Made by a program: the position numbers and the translations under genes
Assembly: GCA_003550305.1 (NCBI GenBank)
Contig: QKYT01000060.1
Coordinates: 192,861 to 256,860 of the forward strand
DNA: 64,000 nucleotides
Direction of reading: 5' to 3'
Origin: Glomus cerebriforme
Lineage: Eukaryota; Glomeromycota; Glomeromycetes; Glomerales; Glomeraceae
Notes under the pieces: model-generated
The model's input: only the letters and a program-made list of their open reading frames with translations
Told to the model about the DNA's origin: nothing
The model's database searches: none
Shown here: in pieces, positions 13,651 to 24,873 of the stretch
How the letters are laid out: each line of letters opens with the position of its first letter
Numbering within the stretch: position 1 is the first letter of the stretch

Positions 13651-14549
13651 ATATGTTTATTTATTGTAAAAATAAAATAAAAATTTATTTATGAAAAATA
13701 ATTGAATATTTAAAAATAGTATATATTTATTCTTGAACTTTGTAAGCTTTAAATCTCCAAATACTTCATATAGCAGTTGTGAAATAAATTCTTTTTACAT
13801 GACATATTTGGAAAGAAAATTGTATATGAAAAGCATTTTTAAAGGTTATAAATTTAAGGCTTATATAGTATAAGTTAAATGCATTTATTGTATTAAGTGT
13901 CAAATGACAAATATATTCTATAAATTACATATACATCCTCTATATAGAAAAATGTAAATTGTCATGCAAGATTATTGGTTTGTAAGGGTGGAAATTGTAA
14001 ACAGATTTCCCTTGGCGAGTTGGCATGCACAGCCCTTACGCTTTACCTCTAATCTTCCGACCCTATACTATAGTAATTATCTAAATTAATATAAAATTTG
14101 ATACTATTTTTATAACAAAGGTTTTTTTTTGAAAGAACTTTTTTCATTTATCAATTTTTCAATATCTAATAGAATAAAAAATGTCTTTTAATCCAAAAAT
14201 TTTTATATACATAATTTTGAATTATACAGTATAAGGTCAATGACAATCTTGCAGAAAAGTCAAATTAGAATTTTGACTTTTCACATACTCATAGTCAGTG
14301 AAAAAAACATATATTTAATATAGGTTAATTGTAGATAGCTTTATTTAGCATAGAAGCATTATGTATTTCTGAACTTTGTATTTATTTTTTGTGTATTAAT
14401 AAAAAATTTTTTCTTGGCAAAAAACCATTTATTGAATATTAGATATCTTTTTCTCATAAGACATTTGACATGTTTTTTTCTGATTCAAAGACCCATTTAT
14501 CAGATATTTATAGTCTTATTGTTTAAGCTACATTAAAAGTATATAAAGT
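13651..14549. other. Intergenic, nothing recognised
   Basis: BFR2 3' flank and AT-rich spacer up to the left inverted terminus of the next element. A slightly GC-richer patch near 13980-14065 does not fold as a tRNA and matches no RNA gene I know. No coding content is seen. Confidence 0.5.
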
Positions 14550-14596
14550 CATCAGGAAATTTTTTTAGGAGATATATAGTGATATATATCTCTTTA

Positions 14597-14951
14597 TCGT
14601 TATTTATCATAATAAAAATATTGATAATTAACGTATTNANATAAATATTGATAAATATTTGTGATATTATAATAATATTTATCTGAATACGTTAATTAAT
14701 CATGAGGTTAGTTGACAATGCAGTTATTTATCGTTATTTATCATAATAAAAATATCGATAATTAACGTATTCAGATAAATATCGATAAATATCTGTGATA
14801 TTATAATGATATTTATCTGAATACGTTAATTAATCATGAGGTTAGTTGATGATGCAGTTATTTATCAAATATTATCACAATGATAATTGACGATGCAGTT
14901 ATTTATCAAATATCATCACAATGATAATTGATGATGCAGTTATTTATCATT
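14597..14951. repeat. Subterminal tandem repeats, palindromic units
   Basis: Two copies of a unit of about 134 bp start near 14597 and 14731. Each contains inverted arms ATTAACGTATTCAGATAAAT and ATTTATCTGAATACGTTAAT. Shorter units of about 42 bp follow, built on GATGCAGTTATTTATC and ATCACAATGATAATTGA, up to the gap. Two ambiguous bases sit in the first copy. The structure resembles subterminal repeats of large non-autonomous DNA transposons. Confidence 0.75.
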
Positions 14952-15854
14952 NNNNNNNNNNNNNNNNNNNNNNNNNNNNNNNNNNNNNNNNNNNNNNNNN
15001 NNNNNNNNNNNNNNNNNNNNNNNNNNNNNNNNNNNNNNNNNNNNNNNNNNNNNNNNNNNNNNNNNNNNNNNNNNNNNNNNNNNNNNNNNNNNNNNNNNNN
15101 NNNNNNNNNNNNNNNNNNNNNNNNNNNNNNNNNNNNNNNNNNNNNNNNNNNNNNNNNNNNNNNNNNNNNNNNNNNNNNNNNNNNNNNNNNNNNNNNNNNN
15201 NNNNNNNNNNNNNNNNNNNNNNNNNNNNNNNNNNNNNNNNNNNNNNNNNNNNNNNNNNNNNNNNNNNNNNNNNNNNNNNNNNNNNNNNNNNNNNNNNNNN
15301 NNNNNNNNNNNNNNNNNNNNNNNNNNNNNNNNNNNNNNNNNNNNNNNNNNNNNNNNNNNNNNNNNNNNNNNNNNNNNNNNNNNNNNNNNNNNNNNNNNNN
15401 NNNNNNNNNNNNNNNNNNNNNNNNNNNNNNNNNNNNNNNNNNNNNNNNNNNNNNNNNNNNNNNNNNNNNNNNNNNNNNNNNNNNNNNNNNNNNNNNNNNN
15501 NNNNNNNNNNNNNNNNNNNNNNNNNNNNNNNNNNNNNNNNNNNNNNNNNNNNNNNNNNNNNNNNNNNNNNNNNNNNNNNNNNNNNNNNNNNNNNNNNNNN
15601 NNNNNNNNNNNNNNNNNNNNNNNNNNNNNNNNNNNNNNNNNNNNNNNNNNNNNNNNNNNNNNNNNNNNNNNNNNNNNNNNNNNNNNNNNNNNNNNNNNNN
15701 NNNNNNNNNNNNNNNNNNNNNNNNNNNNNNNNNNNNNNNNNNNNNNNNNNNNNNNNNNNNNNNNNNNNNNNNNNNNNNNNNNNNNNNNNNNNNNNNNNNN
15801 NNNNNNNNNNNNNNNNNNNNNNNNNNNNNNNNNNNNNNNNNNNNNNNNNNNNNN
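14952..15854. other. Assembly gap (903 N)
   Basis: Unsequenced run that begins directly inside the 42-bp tandem repeat. Its true length is unknown. Open frames spanning it are artefacts of undetermined codons. Confidence 0.99.
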
Positions 15855-16091
15855 AAAAAAAAAATTAATTAAAAAAAAGAAAAAAAAAATGAAAAAAAGC
15901 TCATTATATACTTTTTTTGTATCATGTGTATCACATGATACGAGCTGCAGTTTATTTTTAAAAAAAAATAACTGCGCGTCACACTTATCAATTAAGCTGC
16001 AGCCGCAGTTTATTTTAGTTAATCATTATTTAAACCTTAAATCGGCAACTTTTAATCACTGTTTAAACTTTGAACTTTATTCTAAAAATTG

Positions 16092-18165
16092 AGAAACGGT
16101 TAGTTTCTTCGCGAAACTTACCATTTTTTTTAATTTTTTTTTAAAGAAACGTTTCTAACGTTTCTTCTTTTTTCTTTTATAGGTCTTTCAGTTTTCGGTC
16201 TGATACTGGAAAGTGGGAAACGGTAAGTTTCTTCGTGAAACTTACCATTTTTTTTTTGTTTTTTTTTAGAAACGCTTATTAACGTTTCTTTTCTTTTCTT
16301 GTAGGTTCTCCGAGCTTTTCAGTCTGGAATGGGAAGGAAAACGGTAAGTTTCTTTGTGAAACTTACTGTATTTTTTGTTTTTTTTAGAAACGCTTATTAA
16401 TGTTTCTTTTTTTCTTGTAGGTTCTTCGAGCTCTTTGGTCTGGAATGGGAGGGAAAATAGTAAGTTTCTTTGCAAAACTTACCATGTTTTTTTCATTTTT
16501 TTTTAAAGAAACGTTTCTAATGTTTCTTCTTTTTTTTCTTGTAGGTTCTCTGTGCTTTCGGTTCGATACTGGAATCANAAATGGTAAGTTTCTCAAGTTT
16601 CTTTGAGAAACTTACCGTGTTTTTTTTTGGTTTTTTTTATTAGAAACGTTTCTAATGTTTCTTTTTTTTCTTGTAGGTTCTCCAAACTCTTTGGTTCAGA
16701 ATGGGAGGGAAAATGGTAAGTTTCTTTGTGAAACTTACCGTGTTTTTTTCATTTTTTTTAGAAACGTTACTAACGTTTCTTTTTTTCATTTTTTTGTAGA
16801 ATCAGCTTTTTTTTTGATTTTGGCTTGGAAATCTGGTAAGTTTCGAAGTTGTTGAAACTTTTTTTCAGAACGTAAGTTTCATAACGAAACTTCATTTTTT
16901 TTTGTTTTTTTTTAAGAAATGTTCTAACCGAATATTTCTTCTTTTTTTTGTAGATTCAGCCCTGAGAATTCGGGATTGAAATTGTAAGTTTCGTAATGTT
17001 CATTTTGTTATAAAACTTCATTTTTTTTTGTTTTTTTAAGAAACGTTCTAACCGAATGTTTCTTCTTTTTTTGTAGATTCAGCCCTGGGAATTTGGGATT
17101 GGAATCATAAGTTTCATAACATTTATTTCGTTATAAAACCATTTTTTTTTGTTATTTTTTTTTAAGAAACATTCTAACTGAACGTTTCTTCTTTTTTTTT
17201 GTAGATTCGGCTCTGGGAATTTGGGATTAGAATCGTAAGTTTCGTAACATTCATTTTGTTACGAAACTTCATTTTTTTTTGTTTTTTTCTTTAAGAAATA
17301 TTCTAACTGAATGTTTCTTTTTTTTTTTTAGATTCAGCTCTGGAAATTCAGAATCGGAAAAAAAATGTAAGTTTCGTAACATTCATTTCATTATGAAACT
17401 TCATTTTTTTTGTTTTTTTCTTTAAGAAATGTTCTAACTGAACATTTCTTTTTTTTGTAGATTCGGCTCTGGGAATTCAGAATCAGAAAAGAAACGTAAG
17501 TTTTGTAACATTCATTTCATTATGAAACTTCATTTTTTTTTGTTTTTTTCTTTAAGAAATATTCTAACTGAATGTTTCTTTTTTTTTTGTAGATTCAGCT
17601 CTGGAAATTCAGAATCGGAAAAAAAATGTAAGTTTCGTAACATTCATTTCATTATGAAACTTCATTTTTTTTGTTTTTTTCTTTAAGAAATGTTCTAACT
17701 GAACATTTCTTTTTTTTGTAGATTCGGCTCTGGGAATTCAGAATTGGAAAAGAAACGTAAGTTTTGTAACGAATTACTTCATTACGAACTTTCATTTTTT
17801 TTTGGTTTTTTTCTTTAAGAAACATTCTAACTGAACGTTTCTTCTTTTTTTTTTTAGATTCGGCTCTGGGAATTCAGAATCAGAAAAGAAACGTAAGTTT
17901 TGTAACATTCATTTCGTTATGAAACTTTATTTTTTTTTGTTTTTTCTTTAAGAATTGTTCTAACTGAACGTTTCTTCTTTTTTTTGTAGATTCAACTCCA
18001 GAAATTTGGAATCGAAAAAGAAACGTAAGTTTCATAATGAATTACTTCATCATTTTTTTATTTTTTTTTTCTTTATTAGAAACGTTCTAATTGACCATTT
18101 CTTCTTTTTTGTAGTTTGCTTCTGAAATGTAAGTTTCGTAATATTCATTTCGTTATGAAACTTCA
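16092..18165 (+). repeat. Array 1: tandem micro-exon/intron-like units
   Basis: Sixteen exon-like blocks are each preceded by a pyrimidine tract ending in AG (mostly TAG) and followed by GTAAGT (one block has ATAAGT). The blocks are 16183-16222, 16305-16343, 16421-16459, 16545-16583, 16677-16715, 16800-16835, 16954-16983, 17077-17106, 17205-17234, 17332-17366, 17461-17495, 17593-17627, 17722-17756, 17858-17892, 17990-18024 and 18115-18128. The intervening intron-like parts are about 75-120 nt, the same size as real introns here. In early units each has an inverted repeat over the donor (GGTAAGTTTC...GAAACTTACC). All have a second one around CTAAC or TTAAC, then poly-pyrimidine and AG. The family drifts along the array. 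No long reading frame survives joining, so a coding role is unproven. Confidence 0.85.
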
Positions 18166-18699
18166 TTTTTTTTTGTTTATATGTTTTTTCTTATTTTTAT
18201 CACTTATCGCTTGACATTTTTTTATTTTTATCATTTAACATTTTTTTTCTTATTTTATCATTACATTTTTTATTTTTATCGCTTAACATTTTTTCTTATT
18301 TTTATTGCTACATTTTTTTCGTTTAGTTAGTTTAGTTTAGTTTTATATTGTTTTATGATATTTTATATAATAAAATAAATGCAAAGGATTATTTATCCTT
18401 TATAAAACATTATTATATTGGTTAAATTTTGATTTTTATCATTTGTATTTCTTATCGTTTCAGATTATTTATCATTAGCATATTTATTGGTATTTATCGA
18501 AATTGATGTTTATTATTTAAATATTTATCAATATTTATCGTTAAGTGTTAAAATCTGATGTTTTATCACTATTTATCCACATCGAATTCACTCGACGAGT
18601 TCAATTATTATCGATATATATCACATATTATAATTAATGTGATAAATAATGATAAAGAGATATATATCGCTATATATCCCCTGAAAAAATTTCCTGATG

Positions 18700-19455
18700 G
18701 TACTTGTAAATTATATGTTTTATATTTTTATATATTTATATTTTAACATAGATATTAGTTAAAATAATATTGCTTTCTGCTTCTAAAGCATTTAAACTTT
18801 TAGGTATTTTAGCTAGTACATTTTAGCGTTGGAACAGAAAAAGCAAAATACAATTTTTTAGATTTCCCTTAGGATATAGAGTTTATAACATCAAGTCCAT
18901 ATTTAAAATTATGCTATCATTACTACTACCACCATTTCCATTACTTCCACCACTATCACCTCCTTAAAATTCCAATATGAATCTTTTGTTTATGTCAGAA
19001 TCTCAAGTTCAAAATAGAAAGAATATCTTAAAAAACAGAAATAATACCTTCTTTTGCAATTTTCAAACCACTAACTTATTTCAGATATCAGCTTTGGTAT
19101 TAATTTTAAGAGATTTGAATTGCATTTTCTACTGGAACAATTAAGTCACAAACTGATCAAAAAAGTTGTTGTTGTCTATAAAGACAGGTTGTGTCAGTTC
19201 ATCTTTGATCTTCTTAAGTTTGTCTTTAAGTTTAATAGTATAAAGATTATAGTTCTTTCAGAAGATAACCTAACAAATAAATGGAAGTTATTTTAGAATA
19301 TTCTTATCATTAATATAGTCTTCATTTGCCAATTATAAGAAAAACGTTCTGCTAGGTAAATATTTTATTTTTTTCATCAAAAATTTTAGAATCAAGTGTA
19401 CTGTAATCTAATAATGTGAATATGCTTTAGAACTAAAATTTTTGAATATTCTCTG
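18700..19455. other. Intergenic, nothing recognised
   Basis: AT-rich non-coding sequence between the large inverted-repeat element and the first hAT-like MITE. It contains a short CACCA/TTACC-type triplet run near 18920-18965 but no supported gene. Confidence 0.5.
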
Positions 19456-19806
19456 CAGGGATGATGATTTTATGCTGCAATAAAATATAAATTATGTATA
19501 CACTAAAGTAAAATTGTGTAATTTAATACTTTTACTATATTATGTAACATTATTAAACATAATATGTAATAAAAATAGTAAATTTATATGATAATAATGG
19601 TATTACAATATCATATAATAGTGATAGAAAATTTTAATTTACTAAAAATTTTGGAAATAACTGGTATTTTATTGCGAATTATATATTCTAATATATAGGA
19701 ATTCAAATTATGCAATTTTATAATGTGGTAAACCTAAATTATATATTATCACATAATTTATGCATTTAATACAAAATTATATGATTACATAAAATTATTA
19801 TTTCTG
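19456..19806. mobile_element. hAT-like MITE, 351 bp
   Basis: The inverted ends are CAGGGATGATGATTTTATG on the left and the complement of CAGAAATAATAATTTTATG on the right. An 8-bp target duplication, ATTCTCTG, is present at 19448-19455 and 19807-19814. An 8-bp duplication with CAGGG termini is the hAT superfamily signature. The interior is non-coding and AT-rich. A related element lies at 24479-24873. Confidence 0.85.
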
Positions 19807-20332
19807 ATTCTCTGCTATGATAAATTTTTAAATAAAGATATTATTTATAATTTTTCTATGATTTCTGATAACCTAAACCACTATCTGAAAAATCAACTGT
19901 ATTATCAGTTTAATCTTTTTTACATATAAGGATAATGTAACATAATCATATGACTTTAGCAAAAATTATATTTATCATTTGATTCATTTTAATTTTTCCA
20001 AATAATTTTTTGTATTAAATTGAGATTTTTGGATTAATTTATTGACATCAGGATTTTTGCTTGTCTAATTATTGAAATCTGTTAAAATGTACAAGTTTAA
20101 GACTATTTGTATTTATTACATAAATTATACTCTTTATAACAATCTTTTAATTCTTCATTTAATATTAATCTATTAATTATCAATTTTTATTCTTCATTTA
20201 ATTAGAAATAAATAAACTTTCATTTGCTTAATTGCATCATTACTAAAAATATTTTTGCTTTATAATAATATGCTACTCTTGATTCTAAATTTTAACATTT
20301 TTGAGAAAGCTTCTTATTATCCAAAATGAAAT

Positions 20333-20570
20333 GAAGAACTATATATATTTATGCAAGATGATAAATGATTAAGATCACATGATGATTTCTGGTTATCTGC
20401 ATATGTAAATTGACGAATAAAAATTATTATTTTGATTATTTTGATATTATATTGGACAAAATATATCAATAATATGATAACAATAAATAATATCACACAA
20501 ATAATTTTTTTTCTCAAAGTTCCAAACTTACAATAATTTTCATTGCCTAGTAATAGAATAATAGAATATT
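20333..20570 (+). repeat. Dispersed direct repeat, copy A
   Basis: This block of about 240 bp recurs in the same orientation at 24291-24478, continuing at 24882-24910. Shared words include GATAAATGATTAAGATCA, TTTTGATTATTTTGAT, TTTTTTCTCAAAGTT and ATTGCCTAG. The pair brackets about 3.7 kb containing array 2 and a mariner-like MITE. The ends are not TG...CA and no primer-binding site was seen, so long terminal repeats are not supported. Confidence 0.7.
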
Positions 20571-21054
20571 ATTAGCATAGTAAAAAAAGTTATTAACATT
20601 CTATTTTTAACCAAAAAGAGTAACTTACAAAAATGTTAAGCTTTCGTCTCCTAAATAGGATAAAACCTTACCTTTTATAGGTTAAATACTGGTAAGCTAA
20701 CCAGTTCAGAAAGTTTTTTAACAGGCATCTGATGTATCAATCTATGCCATATAATAATTGATACCAAATACAAACCTTATGTCAATTATCACTATTTAAA
20801 ATCATGTAATATAATGCATAAAACAATACCTTATGTTAATTATTGCCATTTAAAATTATACATAAATAATATCTTATGTTAATTAACATCATTTAAAATC
20901 ATGTATTTTATATCAATAAACACCATTTAATTAGGTTGTAAATGCATTAAAAAACATGATAATTTATTTAATAAAATAATACTATAATACTAATAATATT
21001 AAATAATAAAATACTAATAATAATAATACTAAATGATTATCAAATAAAAAGAGA
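20571..21054. other. Intergenic, AT-rich
   Basis: Non-coding stretch with recurring ACCTTATGTTAATTA-like and TAATAATAATACTA simple repeats. No gene is seen. Confidence 0.45.
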
Positions 21055-22440
21055 AACATTCAGTTAAAATGTTTTTAATAAAGAAAAAAAATGAAAAATA
21101 AAGAAAACGTTCATTATGAAACTTATATTTCAGTTTGTAATGAAACAAACATTATAAAATTTACATTTCTTTTCCAAATTTTCAGAGCCAAATCTACAAA
21201 AAAAAGAAGAAACGTTCAGTTAGAATATTTCTTAAAAACAAAAAAAAAATGAAATTTCATAATGAAATATTTATTATGAAACTTATGTATATGTTTCTGA
21301 ATTCTGAATTTTTAGAGTCAAATCTACAAAAAAAAAGATGAAACCTTTAGAGTATTTCTAATAAAAAATGAAAAAATGAAAAATAAAGTTCATAATGAAG
21401 TAATTTGTTATAAAACTTATATTTCTTTTTTGATTCTAAATTTTCAGAGCTGAATCTACAAAAAAAAAAGAAATGTTTGATTAGAATGTTTCTTAAAAAA
21501 AAATAAAAAAATAAAGTTTTGTATGAAACTTACATTTCAAAAAGAAAGTTTTGAAGTTATAACTTTAAAACTTACCAGATTTTTAATGTGAAATTGAAAA
21601 AAAAGTCTGATCTTACAAAAAATAAAAAAAAGAAATGTTAGTACCATTTCTACTAATAATTTTTTAAGTAAATACATTAGATGAAAATTTTGGTAAGAAA
21701 CTTCCATATCTGAAATGAAATCCAAGAACCTACAAGAAGAAAAAAGAAGAAATGTTAGAAACATTTCTATTTAAAAAAAATAAAAAAAAAAGAATAGTAA
21801 GTTTTGTTACAAAACTTAACATTTTCTAATTCTAAGTGCCTGAATCAAAGAAGAGTCTACAAGAAAAGAAAAAGAATCATTAGAAAATGTTTCTAAAAAA
21901 AAAGGAAAAAAAGACAAGTTTTATGAAGAAACTTATCATTCCCCAATTTCATATATTAATCCAAAAGCCAAAAGAATTAAGAATCTACAAAAGAAAAAAG
22001 AAAGAAAATGTTAAAAATATTTCTGATAAAAGAAAACTAAAAAAAAATATGGTAAGTTTCTCAAAAAAACTTGAGAAATTTACAGTTTTTGATTTTAGTA
22101 TTGAACTGAAAGCACAGAAAACCTATAAGAAGAAAATAAGAAATATTAAAATGTTTCTTAAATAAAAAAAAGTATAAAAAAAAATGGTAAGTTTCATAAA
22201 AAAACTTATCATTTTCCAAGTCCAGTACTGAATGAAAAAGAATCTACAAAAAAAAAGAAGAAACATTAAAAATGTTTCTTAAAAAAAAATTAAGAAAAAT
22301 AATAAGTTTCACAAAGAAACTTACTGTTTTCTTTTCCTAGTTCAAACTGAAATGTTTAGAGAACCTATAATAAAAAAAAGAAATATTAATAAATATTTTT
22401 AAAAAAAAACAAAAAAATAATAGGACTGAAAACTGAGAAA
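21055..22440 (-). repeat. Array 2: inverted, degenerate copy of the array 1 family
   Basis: Read on the minus strand, the same unit recurs. It has a donor-like GTAAGTTTC, an AT-rich spacer, a palindromic TTCTAACTGAACGTTTCTTC-like segment, a pyrimidine tract and GTAG, then a short exon-like block beginning ATTTGGCTCT or GGTTCT. Many units have decayed splice signals. Sequence beyond its right end (22440-22560, with CAGTTTATTTTAGTTA) mirrors the left flank of array 1 (15930-16025). The whole array element, not just the units, was therefore copied in inverted orientation. Confidence 0.75.
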
Positions 22441-22710
22441 CCTAAATGATTTTAATTTAACTAAATAAACTGTGACTATGGCTATAGTTTACTGAAAAAA
22501 TATCAGCATGCAGTTTATTTTAGTTATCATATAATGTTATATGATACATTAAAATATTATATTAATGATATGTCCATATGTATTGATAAACTTTGAAATA
22601 TGGTATTTGTAATTTTATATTATATTGATCTACAGTTTAGTGTTGATTATCATATATACTGATGTAAATCAATACTTCAAAAACTTCCTGATATTAAAGA
22701 AAAATGAATA

Positions 22711-23148
22711 CGTCTGGAATGTGTGTCAGGTTAGTGACACAGCAATTTTCAAATGTTATAAAAAATAAGTTTATAATTTAATAAAAAACTTCTAAAATTC
22801 TTAATGTGGCTGCATTTTTAATCACTCTGTAAGTTTACTTAAAGGCTGGAAAGAGAATTTTAAAAGTCATTTTTGACTTTACATATAAAAAAATAAAAAA
22901 ATCCCTTTGCCAATCATTTTTAAAATTGTTAGATTAATTTTAATAAAAAAAAGTGGGTTATTAAAATAAGTCAAAAATGACCTTCAAAATTACCTTTATT
23001 ACTTTAAGTAAACTTGCAGAGTGGGCAAAAATACATATATTACATATTTTTTTTAAAAGCTTTATATATTAAAAAAATATTTTTTTGCAAAATTTTTTTG
23101 TGTCACAGTTAGTTAACTGCACTACTAACCTGGCACATATTTCAGATG
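22711..23148. mobile_element. Mariner-like MITE, 438 bp, TA target duplication
   Basis: The left end is CGTCTGGAATGTGTGTCAGG and the right end is the complement of CATCTGAAATATGTGCCAGG. This gives terminal inverted repeats of about 25 bp with a few mismatches. TA flanks both sides (22709-22710 and 23149-23150). The interior is partly palindromic (AAAGTCATTTTTGACTT, AAGTTTACTTAAAG) and non-coding. TA duplication points to Tc1/mariner or pogo mobilisation. Confidence 0.8.
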
Positions 23149-24290
23149 TATGAAAAATGATATCATATACAGTATTTCTAAATGAAAGTTTTTAGTTACT
23201 CTTTAATATTATTTAAGGTTTACTAAATCAGTAAAATCCTATTATAATACAATTGATGATTTAAAAAAAATCTTATTCTTTTTGGAATTTAAATCATTAT
23301 GGTATTATGTATATAATGCTAATCAGAAATAATTAATCTTGCAATAAAGTTCCACATAAATATCGAATATTTAGCAATTTGTAAAATATACTAGTTTATT
23401 ATTAAAAAATAATTTCAACTGATAAAATTTCTATTTTAATGTATATGCTAACATTATCTTATGTATATGATTAATAATCTAGTCAATTTACATATTATTT
23501 ACAACATTATTAACAAAGCAAAAATTTCTTTATTAAATCTCATTTTATATCAATACAAGTATCTATAAATAATTTTTTTTATTTATCATTATGGCAAATT
23601 AATTCATTAACTTTTATCAATTTTATAGACTTGATTATAGATGCCATCCAAATTATTTTGGGATGTCATAAATATAATTTGAAATGTACAAATTCATTCA
23701 GTTTATATGTAATTTACTAAGTAAAGTGCCAAAATAATTTGGGATTTTACTATATATCTAAATTGATTTTGGGATTTGGGTGATATCTATAGACTTGACT
23801 AGTAAGATTAAAAAAAAAGATAATAAAATTAATATTTCATAAATCTTATTTAATCTATTATTTAAAAAATAATTATATTAGAACTTATGTAATAAAGCTA
23901 AATTGGCTCTATTAACAATTCATCATTATGATATCATCATTATATTTCATAGAAAAAAATATTTCAGATGGTTATTGATCTATAATTAAATGATATTGTT
24001 TCTACTTTACAGAAACATGATTTCCTTAATATACAACTGCAAAGTAACTGCATATTGACTATATAGTTACTACCATATCTAGTAGTAGCTTAATTGTTAC
24101 CTAATAGTTTACATGTAGTTGCTGCATATTAAGAAACCCAAGTTTTTCCTAGTAGATCATTATGTGACATAATCATCACGTGTTCACATGTCATAAAACT
24201 ATGCCACATTAGTTTATGTTGATCACTATTGTAATATTACTTTAAACTTAAATTTTAACTAAATGATGTAGAAAAACATTTATTATCTGA
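23149..24290. mobile_element. Spacer with two probable short MITEs
   Basis: About 23628-23805 has imperfect inverted ends (TTATAGATGCCATCCAAAT against the complement of ATTTGGGTGATATCTATAG). About 24017-24140 has inverted ends (TTTCCTTAATATACAACTGC against the complement of GTTGCTGCATATTAAGAAA). Neither has a clear target duplication. The remainder is AT-rich and non-coding. Confidence 0.45.
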
Positions 24291-24478
24291 GGACTATATA
24301 TATTTATACAAAATGATAAATGATTAAGATCATATGGTAATTTCTGGTTGTCTGCATGTGTAAATTGATGAATAAAAATTGTTGTTTTGATTATTTTGAT
24401 GTTATATTAGACAAGATATAAATAATGTCATGCAAATAGTTTTTTTTCTCAAAGTTCTGGATTTACAATGGTTTCTAT
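24291..24478 (+). repeat. Dispersed direct repeat, copy B
   Basis: Second copy of the 20333-20570 repeat, same orientation. It is interrupted after GTTTCTAT by the hAT-like MITE 24479-24873 and continues at 24882 (TGCCTAGTTAATAAAAAAG). The interruption shows the MITE arrived after the repeat was duplicated. Confidence 0.7.
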
Positions 24479-24873
24479 TAAGGACAATAATTTTTTTTAT
24501 TTCACATAATAACACATAATCACAAAATTTTGTGATATAAGCAAAAATTACATTTTTACATAACAAAATTTCACAAATTAAGGAAAAATTTTTTTTTATC
24601 ACAGAATTTCTCAAAATGGGGTAATCACATGATCATAGTAAAGAGTCTTTGTCACGTGTAATCAATTTCATTTAAATCTTAATGCCATAAAATTTTCAAA
24701 ATTTTGGTGAATTACTTTCCGCTTTAGATGATCCTAATAAAATATAGATTTTATCACATTAAATTATCACAAAATTAAGCTTATTATGTAATAAATAAAC
24801 ACATAAAATCACAAAATTATAATTTATCACAAAAAAATTTATGTTATATTACAACAAAAAATCATCGTCCCTG
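24479..24873. mobile_element. hAT-like MITE, 395 bp, inside direct repeat B
   Basis: The right end is the complement of CAGGGACGATGATTTTTTG and the left end is a worn version, TAAGGACAATAATTTTTT. Target duplication GTTTCTAT/GTTTCCAT (8 bp, one mismatch) is at 24471-24478 and 24874-24881. It belongs to the same family as 19456-19806. Removing it restores the copy A sequence, which confirms the boundaries. Confidence 0.85.

Larger units (their letters stand above)
14550..18699. mobile_element. 4.15-kb terminal-inverted-repeat element carrying array 1
   Basis: The termini are near-perfect inverted repeats of about 60 bp, left 14550-14610 and right 18641-18699. The outer ends are CATCAGGAAATTTTTT and AAAAAATTTCCTGATG, and the inner part reads GATATATATCTCTTTATC and its complement. 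No convincing target-site duplication is seen (flanks ...AAAGT and GTACTT...). Subterminal regions are full of TTTATC words on both sides. The interior holds palindromic tandem repeats, an assembly gap and the intron-like array 1. No transposase is visible, so it is non-autonomous or its coding part lies in the gap. The superfamily is undetermined. Confidence 0.75.

Noticed and set aside
14921..15872. Open frames of about 315 codons
   Set aside because: They consist almost wholly of undetermined codons across the assembly gap.
16092..18165. CRISPR array
   Set aside because: Units are regularly spaced, but both repeat and spacer parts are related between units, the spacers are not unique, and the genome is eukaryotic.
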